Source: Prevotella sp.
Lineage (GTDB): Bacteria > Bacteroidota > Bacteroidia > Bacteroidales > Bacteroidaceae
DNA length: 64,000 nucleotides
Assembly (NCBI GenBank): GCA_017619445.1
Contig: JAFZSI010000040.1
Coordinates: forward strand, 1-64,000
Reading direction: 5' to 3'
The translations under genes and the position numbers were made by a program. Within the stretch, counting starts at the first letter, position 1; each line of letters opens with the position of its first letter. The notes below the pieces were generated by a model. The model was given only the letters and a program-made list of their open reading frames with translations, did not search any database and was not told the DNA's origin. This document shows, piece after piece, positions 57,482 to 64,000 of this stretch.

Positions 57482-58702
57482 ATGACCATCACACTACGCA
57501 GGACAACCTTGTTGGCTGCACTCGCCATGCTCTGCACAGCGGCAAGTGCACAACGCGACAGCATCATCCACCGCATTGAAGCCGAGGTGCTGCCGTCGGT
57601 CATTTTGCATACCAACGAATATCTGAAGGGTGACAATCCAGAGATTCGCACCATGAATCACGCGTTCTCGGCAAGGCTGAAATACGGCTTCATGAAATCG
57701 CCCGAAACGCGCGACGGGCAGCTGTATAAAGGTGCCTATCAGGGTGTTGGCGTGGCGTGGCACGAATTCAACCCCCAACTGCACAACCCGTTCTCGGCGT
57801 TCATCTATCAGGGAGCCACCATCAAGAGGCTCAATCCCCGAGTAGCCGTGAACTACGAATGGAACTTGGGCGTAACCTTCGGATGGAATCCCTACAATGC
57901 CGACACCAACCCCGACAACCGTGTCATCGGCTCGAAAGTGACCGCTTATATTGACGCAGATTTCTATCTGAACTGGCGGCTGAGCAGTCATTTTGACATC
58001 AATGCCGGCGTGTCGTTCTCGCATTTTTCAAACGGCAACACCCAGCTTCCCAACAGCGGCCTCAACATAGCCGGCCTGAAAGTGGGAATTGTTTATCGGA
58101 CAAACGGAGGTGAATCCAACACCCAACACCCAACACCCAATAACCAACACCCAACAACCAACACCCAACACCCAAACAACCAAACGACCAAACGACCAGA
58201 CGACCAACACCCAACACCCAACTCTCAAATCCACACCGACATTGTGGCTTTCGGCGCATGGAAACGCATGGCCTATCTGAGCACGGAAGGCGTGGGCAAC
58301 GTGCCTGCCTCGTTTGCCGTGGGCGGCCTCAACATCAACCCGCTTTACCGCGTGAACCACTTGTTCAACGCTGGCCTTTCGCTCGACTTGCTCTACGACC
58401 ACAGTGCCAACATCATCTATGACGACAAGACGCAAGAAATCACCTATCCCAGCACTTGGAATCAGATGGCAGCGGGACTGTCGGCCCGTGCCGAGCTTGT
58501 GATGCCCTACTTCACCATCAACATGGGCCTGGGTCACCATTTGCTGCACGCCAAAGGCCATCTGAGCGGATGGTACGAGGTGCTGGCCCTGAAAACCAAG
58601 CTCACAGACCGCCTGTTCCTACACATCGGCTACAGTCTGGTTGACTTTAAGAGTCCCAACCACCTGATGCTCGGAATGGGCGTGAGGATAGGAAAAATCT
58701 GA
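57482..58702 (+). CDS. PagL-like lipid A deacylase / acyloxyacyl hydrolase family
   Basis: The start MTITLRRTTLLAALAMLCTA is a signal peptide cut after AASAQ. The rest alternates as an outer-membrane barrel, with PagL-type catalytic residues in FSHFSNGNTQLPNSGLNIAG (His-x-Ser) and a C-terminal strand ending GMGVRIGKI. Such enzymes remove an acyl chain from lipid A at the outer membrane. Residues about 210-248 (NTQHPTPNNQHPTTNTQH and similar) are a repeat-encoded Asn/Gln/Thr/Pro insertion just after the strand following the active site, probably in a loop. The frame is kept. Confidence 0.8.
   Translation: MTITLRRTTLLAALAMLCTAASAQRDSIIHRIEAEVLPSVILHTNEYLKGDNPEIRTMNHAFSARLKYGFMKSPETRDGQLYKGAYQGVGVAWHEFNPQLHNPFSAFIYQGATIKRLNPRVAVNYEWNLGVTFGWNPYNADTNPDNRVIGSKVTAYIDADFYLNWRLSSHFDINAGVSFSHFSNGNTQLPNSGLNIAGLKVGIVYRTNGGESNTQHPTPNNQHPTTNTQHPNNQTTKRPDDQHPTPNSQIHTDIVAFGAWKRMAYLSTEGVGNVPASFAVGGLNINPLYRVNHLFNAGLSLDLLYDHSANIIYDDKTQEITYPSTWNQMAAGLSARAELVMPYFTINMGLGHHLLHAKGHLSGWYEVLALKTKLTDRLFLHIGYSLVDFKSPNHLMLGMGVRIGKI
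58113..58228. repeat. CCAACAC/CCAAACGA tandem tract inside the PagL-like gene
   Basis: Repeated CAACACCCAACACCCAATAA-type units change into CCAAACGACCAAACGACC and return to CAACACCCAACACCCAAC. The regulator gene at 28353-28435 carries the reverse complement. The tract is read in frame. Confidence 0.88.
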
Positions 58703-58732
58703 CTACAATTTATTCAACACAAATAACAAACA

Positions 58733-59617
58733 ATGAAAGACATTTGCTGTATCGGCCATATCACGCTCGACAAAATCATCACGCCCCAAAAAGAGGTGTA
58801 TATGAACGGCGGAACGGCCTTCTACTTTGCCTACGGCATGAACCATCTGCCTAAGAATGTCAGTTTCCAGCTCGTCACCTCGATGGGCGAGAAAGAAATT
58901 CAGGCCGTGCGCACCATGCGCGAGGCCGGCATCGACGTGGTTTGCCATCAAAGCCGCAACACCGTTTTCTTTGAGAACAAGTACGGCCACAACATGAACA
59001 ACCGCCAACAGCGCGTGCTGGCAAAAGCCGACCCCTTCACTGTCAATCAGGTGCAGGATTTAGAGGCACGGGTGTTTCATTTGGGCTCGTTGCTTGCCGA
59101 CGACTTTGCTCCAGAGGTGGTGAAATGCCTCGCCGCGAAAGGCCGTGTCAGCATCGACGTGCAGGGATACTTGCGCGAGGTGCGCAACCAACACGTTTAT
59201 GCCGTTGATTGGAAAGACAAAATGGAAGTACTGCGCTACACCGACATCCTGAAACTCAACGAATATGAGATGGAAGCCATCACTGGCCTGCACGACCCGC
59301 ACGATGTGGCCAAGCAAATCTCGCAATGGGGTGTGCGCGAGGTGGTTATCACATTGGGAGACTACGGTTCTGTAATCTGGTACGACGGACAATTCTACGA
59401 AATCCCCGCCTATAAGCCCCGGCAGACCGTTGATGCCACCGGTTGTGGCGACACCTACTCCACCGGTTACCTTTATTGTCGCGCCCAGGGCGAAAGTCCT
59501 TTGGAGAGCGGACGGTTTGCCGCCGCCATGTGCACGCTCAAACTGGAGCACAGCGGTCCTTTCGACCGCACCATTGACGACATTCGTGCCCTGATTGCAT
59601 CAGACAATAAACAATAA
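58733..59617 (+). CDS. PfkB-family carbohydrate/nucleoside kinase
   Basis: The 294-aa protein begins MKDICCIGHITLDKIITPQK and has the substrate loop NGGTAFYFAYGM, the lid segment SRNTVFFENKYG, the conserved block KLNEYEMEAITG, VVITLGDYGSVIW and the C-terminal signature VDATGCGDTYSTGYL with catalytic Asp in GCGD. It phosphorylates a sugar or nucleoside in the cytosol. It begins 30 nt after the PagL-like gene and may share its promoter. The substrate cannot be inferred from context. Confidence 0.88.
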   Translation: MKDICCIGHITLDKIITPQKEVYMNGGTAFYFAYGMNHLPKNVSFQLVTSMGEKEIQAVRTMREAGIDVVCHQSRNTVFFENKYGHNMNNRQQRVLAKADPFTVNQVQDLEARVFHLGSLLADDFAPEVVKCLAAKGRVSIDVQGYLREVRNQHVYAVDWKDKMEVLRYTDILKLNEYEMEAITGLHDPHDVAKQISQWGVREVVITLGDYGSVIWYDGQFYEIPAYKPRQTVDATGCGDTYSTGYLYCRAQGESPLESGRFAAAMCTLKLEHSGPFDRTIDDIRALIASDNKQ

Positions 59618-59635
59618 CAAATAACCAACACCTAA

Positions 59636-59712
59636 ACACTATTTACAATTTGACAATTGACAATTTACAATATATCTCCCTCCCTTTGGGAGGGCTGGGG
59701 GTGGGTTCCACC
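59636..59712. repeat. AATTTACAATTTGAC tract and inverted GC-rich dyad at helicase start
   Basis: TTTACAATTTGACAATTGAC and then ATCTCCCTCCCTTTGGGAGG with GCTGGGGGTGGGTTCC (the dyad family in reverse orientation) occupy the place where the helicase start codon is expected. Confidence 0.85.
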
Positions 59713-61554
59713 ATCCAGCAACTCACCCAGCAGCAGCTTCTACTCGAACTGGAATACAACACCGAGAAGGAAGCCTTCCGCCAGCTCAGCGAACAGATGG
59801 GCATTGAGCAGAAAGTGAAGCGCGGCGATGCGTGGTGGCCGCTGAAAACTGGAAAAAACTACTACAACTCGCTCAACCAACTGGTCATCGAGGTGCACCG
59901 CACCACCGAAGACGAGGAACATAACTTTGAATTTGGCAAAGCAGTCCGCTTCTTCAGGAAGACGGACAACGGCGTGCGCTTCTTCGACTTCACCGCAACG
60001 GTGAGCTACGTGGAGGACAGCCGCATGGTGGTCGTCATTCCTGACGCGCGGTGGATTGCCGAGCTGAACAATGCCGACAACTTAGGCATTCAACTCTATT
60101 TCGACGAAACCAGCTACCGCCTGATGCGCGAAGCCTTGAAGCGCGTCATCAATGCCAAGAACAACCGCCTGGCTTACCTGCGCGACTTGTTCTACTCGCA
60201 TCAGCCCGCCCAGCATTTCGCATTCCATTCCATGAGTTTCCCCTACCTAAACCCCACCCAGCAGAAGGCAGTCAACCACGTGCTGCGCGCCAAGGACGTG
60301 AGCATTGTGCACGGACCGCCGGGCACGGGCAAGACCACCACCCTGGTGGAGGCCATCAACGAAACGCTCATGCGCGAGAGCCAGGTGCTGGTGTGCGCTC
60401 AGAGCAATATGGCCGTTGACTGGATTTCCGAGAAACTCGTTGACCGAGGCATTAACGTGCTGCGCATCGGCAACCCCACAAGGGTGAACGACAAAATGCT
60501 TTCGTTCACCTACGAGCGTCGCTTCGAGGCCCATCCCGACTACCCGCAGCTGTGGAGCCTACGCAAAGCCATTCGCGAGGTGCGCGAGCACCGCCGACGT
60601 GGCGACTCGTCCTACCACCAGAAGATTGAACGCCTGTCGTCGCGGGCCACCGAACTCGAAATACGCATCCATACCGAGCTGTTCAGCGAGGCACGCGTCA
60701 TTGCCTGCACCCTCGTGGGCAGTGCCAACCGCCTGCTGCAGGGTCAGAAGTTTGCCACCCTGTTCATCGACGAGGCCGCACAGGCACTCGAGGCCGCCTG
60801 CTGGATTGCCATCCGCAAGGCATCGCGCGTGGTGCTCGCTGGCGACCATTGCCAGCTGCCGCCCACGGTGAAAAGCATCGCCGCGCTGAAGGCCGGCCTC
60901 GGTGTGACGCTCATGGAGCGCATCGTGCAGCAAAAGCCCGAGGAGGTGACGCTGCTCACCACGCAGTATCGCATGAACGACCAGATTATGCGCTTCTCCA
61001 GCCAATGGTTCTACGGCGGCCAGGTGGAGAGCGCGCCAAGTGTGAGCCACCGCTCCGTGCTTGAGCTCGACACACCCATACAATGGATTGACATCGACGA
61101 AGACGGTGCCCACGAGGAGTTCATCGGCGAGTCGTACGGGCGCATCAACCGCACCGAGGCACGGCTCACGCTCGAGGCCCTGCAGCAATATTTCAGCCGC
61201 ATCAGCAAAGAGCGAATCCTGAACGAGCATATCGACGTGGGCATCATCTCACCCTACCGCGCACAGGTGCAGTTGCTGCGCCAGATGGTGAAGCGCAGCG
61301 AGTTTTTCAAACCCTTCCGCCGCCTCATCAGCGTCAACACCGTTGACGGATTCCAGGGCCAGGAGCGCGACATCATCGTCATCTCGCTCGTCCGCTCGAA
61401 CGACGAGGGCCAGATAGGCTTTCTCCGCGACCTGCGCCGCATGAACGTGGCCATGACCCGAGCCCGCATGAAACTCATCATCCTTGGCAACGCCCAGACC
61501 ATGACCCGCCACCCCTTCTACCGCAAACTCTACGAGTATATCCACCAATTGTAA
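59701..61554 (+). CDS. SF1 (UPF1/IGHMBP2-like) helicase
   Basis: The protein has an N-terminal OB/stalk region (QQLLLELEYNTEKEAFRQLS, KRGDAWWPL, NSLNQLVIEV), Walker A HGPPGTGKTTTLVEA (near residue 205), Walker B TLFIDEAAQAL, motif III LAGDHCQLPPTV, QYRMNDQIM, motif V NTVDGFQGQERDIIVISLVR and motif VI NVAMTRARMKLIILG. It unwinds DNA or RNA 5' to 3' in this family. No ATG lies between the nearest upstream stop and the conserved N-terminus; GTG 59701 within repeat DNA is the best start, with TTG 59650 as an alternative. Confidence 0.9.
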   Translation: MGSTIQQLTQQQLLLELEYNTEKEAFRQLSEQMGIEQKVKRGDAWWPLKTGKNYYNSLNQLVIEVHRTTEDEEHNFEFGKAVRFFRKTDNGVRFFDFTATVSYVEDSRMVVVIPDARWIAELNNADNLGIQLYFDETSYRLMREALKRVINAKNNRLAYLRDLFYSHQPAQHFAFHSMSFPYLNPTQQKAVNHVLRAKDVSIVHGPPGTGKTTTLVEAINETLMRESQVLVCAQSNMAVDWISEKLVDRGINVLRIGNPTRVNDKMLSFTYERRFEAHPDYPQLWSLRKAIREVREHRRRGDSSYHQKIERLSSRATELEIRIHTELFSEARVIACTLVGSANRLLQGQKFATLFIDEAAQALEAACWIAIRKASRVVLAGDHCQLPPTVKSIAALKAGLGVTLMERIVQQKPEEVTLLTTQYRMNDQIMRFSSQWFYGGQVESAPSVSHRSVLELDTPIQWIDIDEDGAHEEFIGESYGRINRTEARLTLEALQQYFSRISKERILNEHIDVGIISPYRAQVQLLRQMVKRSEFFKPFRRLISVNTVDGFQGQERDIIVISLVRSNDEGQIGFLRDLRRMNVAMTRARMKLIILGNAQTMTRHPFYRKLYEYIHQL

Positions 61555-61569
61555 GCATCGCTACCGAAG

Positions 61570-61692
61570 CCGTTTCCGCAAAACAACGCTTTACGGAAAC
61601 AAACCTGCACTTTACAATCATAAAGCATCACTTTACGAACACAAAGCGATGCTTTACGACAAAATTCTCTAGAAAATTTGAGCATAATTCGC
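61570..61692. repeat. Intergenic inverted repeat, fourth locus
   Basis: GCTTTACGGAAACAAAC, ATCATAAAGCATCACTTTAC, GAACACAAAGCGATGCTTTA then CGACAAAATTCTCTAGAAAA and TTTGAGCATAAT. The core at about 61660-61680 matches the elements at 3437, 41467, 41573 and 50625. Confidence 0.8.
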
Positions 61693-61702
61693 GGCATTGT
61701 TT

Positions 61703-61710
61703 TACCTTTG
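61703..61710 (+). promoter_or_regulatory. -7 box of HAD-CAT operon
   Basis: TACCTTTG lies 23 nt before the ATG at 61734; no clear -33 box is seen. Confidence 0.5.
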
Positions 61711-61733
61711 CAAAAGAATAGGAAAACAAAGCC

Positions 61734-62474
61734 ATGAACTACCAACAAGAATACAAGGATTTCGACGACAACAAGAAACGGTTTGCCGACGGTGTGAGGG
61801 TTGTGGCCTTTGATGCCGACGACACGCTGTGGGACTGCCAGTCGTGGTTCGACCGCGTGGAGCAGCAGTATGGTGAACTGCTTGCTCCGTGGGGTGACAG
61901 CGAGGCCGTGTCGCGCCAGCTGTTTGCCACGGAGTGCCGCAACATGCCACTGACAGGCTACGGGGCGAAAGCGTTCACGCTGTCGTTGGTGGAGAACGCG
62001 GTGAACATGAGCAACGGGGAAATCAGTGCGCAGCGGCTGTTGGACATTCAGCAACTCGGGCTGAGCCTGCTCTCGCTTCCGGCCACGCCGCTCGAAGGAG
62101 TGGCCGACGCGCTGAGCCATCTGCGCCGCCAAGGGCAATACAAGCTGGCGGTGTTCACCAAGGGGGAGATTCAGGACCAGGAGGGCAAACTGCTGCGTTC
62201 GGGACTGTGGCCGCTGTTCGACCGCGTGGTGGTGGTAGCCGACAAGCAGGAGCGCCAGTACCGCGAGCTTTGCCAACTGTTCGGCATCGGCATGGAACAA
62301 CTGGTAATGGTGGGCAACTCGTTCAAGAGCGACATTGAGCCGGTGCTGCGTTTGGGTGGCCGTGCCGTGCACATTCCGTTCCACACCAACTGGGCTCACG
62401 AGCAGACTGAGGAATACGGCCACGAGAATCTCATCGTAATAGAAAAGATTTCACAATTAAAGCATTTTCTATGA
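61734..62474 (+). CDS. HAD-superfamily hydrolase (phosphoglycolate/pyrimidine phosphatase-like)
   Basis: The 246-aa protein has motif I VVAFDADDTLWDC (nucleophile Asp), motif II VFTKGE, motif III Lys in the DRVVVVADKQERQY region and motif IV VMVGNSFKSDIEPVLRLG. A helical cap lies between (about 40-110). It dephosphorylates a small cytosolic metabolite. The last 4 bases overlap the start of the CAT-like gene (ATGA), indicating translational coupling. The precise substrate is unknown. Confidence 0.88.
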   Translation: MNYQQEYKDFDDNKKRFADGVRVVAFDADDTLWDCQSWFDRVEQQYGELLAPWGDSEAVSRQLFATECRNMPLTGYGAKAFTLSLVENAVNMSNGEISAQRLLDIQQLGLSLLSLPATPLEGVADALSHLRRQGQYKLAVFTKGEIQDQEGKLLRSGLWPLFDRVVVVADKQERQYRELCQLFGIGMEQLVMVGNSFKSDIEPVLRLGGRAVHIPFHTNWAHEQTEEYGHENLIVIEKISQLKHFL

Positions 62475-63115
62475 AGCATATCATCGACATCAGCACGTGG
62501 GAACGGCGGCAGAACTATGAGTTCTTCCAGGGATTTCTGAGCAGTTGGATGTGCATTACAACGGAGGTGGATTGCACCTCGGCCTTTGCTGAGGCAAAGA
62601 CAAACCACACGTCGTTCTTCATCCGCTACCTGTGGGCTGTTCTGCGCGCCACCAACGAGGTGAAGGAAATGCGCTTCCGAAAGGACAAGGACGGCCGCGT
62701 GTGCATGTACGACACCATCGACGTGATTACCCCCATCAACGTGCCGGGGCGCACGTTCTACACCGTTCGCGTGCCTTACGTGGCCGACTATCAGGCGTTT
62801 TACCGCCAGACTTCGGAAATCATCAGCAACATCCCTGCCGACGGCGACCCCTACGGAACCGACAAGTCTGTTTTCGAGCAGGGCGACCACGACGTAATAA
62901 CGGTGAGCGCGGTGCCCGACCTTTTCTTCACCAGCATTGTGCCCACGCTGCAGAAACCCGGGTTGCCGCAGTGCTGGCCCTTGCTCAACATTGGCAAGGC
63001 CGTCGTGCGCGGCGACCGATGGGTAATGCCCATCTTCATCACCGTCAGCCACGAGTTTGTTGACGGCGAACACCTGGCGCAGTTCTTCAATAAGATTGAA
63101 GAAGTGCTGAAATGA
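62471..63115 (+). CDS. Chloramphenicol acetyltransferase-like protein
   Basis: The 214-aa protein starts MKHIIDISTWERRQNYEFFQ, the usual CAT N-terminus, with AVPDLFFTSIVP and the catalytic block ITVSHEFVDGEHLAQFF (H-x3-D-G with the active-site His). The CatA trimer fold is predicted. Bacteroidales chromosomes often carry such genes without chloramphenicol resistance, so the natural acceptor may differ. It overlaps the HAD gene by 4 nt and shares its promoter. Confidence 0.88.
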   Translation: MKHIIDISTWERRQNYEFFQGFLSSWMCITTEVDCTSAFAEAKTNHTSFFIRYLWAVLRATNEVKEMRFRKDKDGRVCMYDTIDVITPINVPGRTFYTVRVPYVADYQAFYRQTSEIISNIPADGDPYGTDKSVFEQGDHDVITVSAVPDLFFTSIVPTLQKPGLPQCWPLLNIGKAVVRGDRWVMPIFITVSHEFVDGEHLAQFFNKIEEVLK

Positions 63116-63119
63116 ATAT

Positions 63120-63240
63120 TCATGGAGTTATCGGGCAAAGGAGGAACCCACCCCAACCCTCCCAAAGGGAGGGAGAGAAATTGTCAAATTGTAAAATTGT
63201 GAAATTGTAAATAGTAAATTGTCAAATTGTAAATAGTGTT
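63120..63240. repeat. Intergenic repeat mosaic
   Basis: ATTCATGGAGTTATCGGGC, GAACCCACCCCAACCCTCCC with AAAGGGAGGGAG, then tandem AATTGTCAAATTGTAAAAT units. Confidence 0.8.
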
Positions 63241-63242
63241 GG

Positions 63243-64000
63243 CTATCTTTTCACCGCCGACTCGTTGCCGAAGAGGAATTGCGGCTGATAGCCTCCTGCA
63301 TCGACCACTATCTTTTCGAACACGATGGCTGGGTCGCAAGGATGCAGGGTGAGCGTGTGGGCAGTGGCCTGTGATGACAACGGCAGCTCAACCACATTCT
63401 CCACCACACGGCGCGCCACAGTGGGATAGAAAATGCTATAGATGTTTTCCTTGGCTTCGTTCAGCCGGTCGTTGAACACCACGCGCAGCGGTGAGCCTCC
63501 GTCCAACGCAACGGTGTAGGCCATGCCGCCCTTGTTCTGGAAATCAAGCGTGGATTTTACCACCACATGCACCTTTACCTTGTCGGGCTGCGCGCCACTT
63601 AGGCTGAAGCGGTAGGACACCGACGCGTCGCCCGTCTGCTCGGTGTATGGCATGAGTGCCAGGCCGCTGCGCGTGCGCCCCATGAAGGGAATCACGGTCC
63701 ACGCCGTGTTTCCGCCAGCTTTTGCCTCAAAATAGTGCTCGGCTTCCATGGCCACATAACCTTCGCTGCCAGTGAAGGCAAATCCGCCTGCGTTGGTGTT
63801 CTCCACCCGCTTCACGTTGGGCATACGGTCGGCAGGGAAATTGTCGTTCCACGACCTGTAGCCGATGTGTTTCTGCGTCATCATGCCGTTCCACTTGCCG
63901 TTTGCAATGTCGTGGTTGTAGGCTGCGCAGAGTAATGAGTCGCGCTGGAAAGCCTCTTTCACACGGTCGGCCCACAAGTTGGCATCGGGATTGTTCTCGG
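63243..64000 (-). CDS. GH115 xylan alpha-1,2-glucuronidase, C-terminal part
   Basis: The frame runs past the window end (upstream codons read ENNPDANLWADRV), so only the last 250 or so residues are seen. GKWNGMMTQKHIGYRSWNDN matches the GH115 block before the C-terminal domain, and GYVAMEAEHYFEAKAGGNTA starts the C-terminal beta-sandwich found in this family. The catalytic domain is outside the window. GH115 enzymes remove 4-O-methyl-glucuronic acid from xylan, extending the xylan theme although the gene is about 15 kb from the main locus. Confidence 0.8.
   Translation of the reverse strand, partial: ENNPDANLWADRVKEAFQRDSLLCAAYNHDIANGKWNGMMTQKHIGYRSWNDNFPADRMPNVKRVENTNAGGFAFTGSEGYVAMEAEHYFEAKAGGNTAWTVIPFMGRTRSGLALMPYTEQTGDASVSYRFSLSGAQPDKVKVHVVVKSTLDFQNKGGMAYTVALDGGSPLRVVFNDRLNEAKENIYSIFYPTVARRVVENVVELPLSSQATAHTLTLHPCDPAIVFEKIVVDAGGYQPQFLFGNESAVKR

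Overview
The window looks like chromosome of a xylan-degrading Bacteroidales bacterium, most likely a Prevotellaceae member. This rests on several things. Most promoters carry the Bacteroidetes -7 box TAnnTTTG with a TTG or TTTG about 19-20 nt upstream. There are paired SusC/SusD genes, a REC-AraC regulator with a membrane anchor, and a full set of xylan-degradation genes. No rRNA, phage, integrase or transposase gene was recognised.

Layout. 1-3273 is the 3' part of a Dna2-like nuclease-helicase. 3600-6050 is an island of very small minus-strand genes: three small membrane proteins, a 51-aa coiled coil, hicAB with a nonsense-mutated toxin, and a candidate small RNA. 6187-12526 holds housekeeping genes (DsbD, cysteine desulfidase, GreA with a terminator in its leader, HIT protein, mannose-1-P guanylyltransferase, tRNA-Leu). 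12701-20247 holds a GH3 operon, a lipoprotein, a redox operon and a HAD-like protein. 20290-25500 holds an HU-like gene behind a periodic GTAAC array, then an RND efflux pump whose permease is split by a repeat insertion. 25748-47832 is the xylan locus: carboxylesterase, regulator, two SusC/SusD pairs and a surface glycan-binding protein (the xusABCDE layout), an LMW phosphatase cassette, then SGNH esterase, GPH symporter, GH10 and GH43. 47979-63115 is mixed (butyrate kinase, Rid-family protein, RluA, PAP2, a degenerate LTA-synthase-like protein, metallophosphoesterase, BASS transporter, PagL-like deacylase, PfkB kinase, second SF1 helicase, HAD, CAT-like). A partial GH115 alpha-glucuronidase ends the window.

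Xylan logic (inferred from families): the surface proteins and SusC/D pairs capture and import xylan fragments; GH10 cuts the backbone; GH115, the SGNH esterase and the carboxylesterase would remove glucuronyl and ester groups; the symporter, GH43 and GH3 would handle xylo-oligosaccharides.

The most unusual feature is a set of short modular repeats: GC-rich dyads, a GGGGATTGCAAATCCCC palindrome, purine tracts, a GAGCTCAAGGAACTCC module and heptamer-like CCAACAC tracts. They fill intergenic gaps and also sit inside reading frames. They lie in frame in a helicase, a regulator, a PagL-like enzyme and RluA, extend several C-termini, replace one start codon, and split the RND permease. A separate 40-bp inverted repeat centred on TTTTCTAGAAAA occurs only between genes. 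All functions are predictions from sequence alone; no database search was run.
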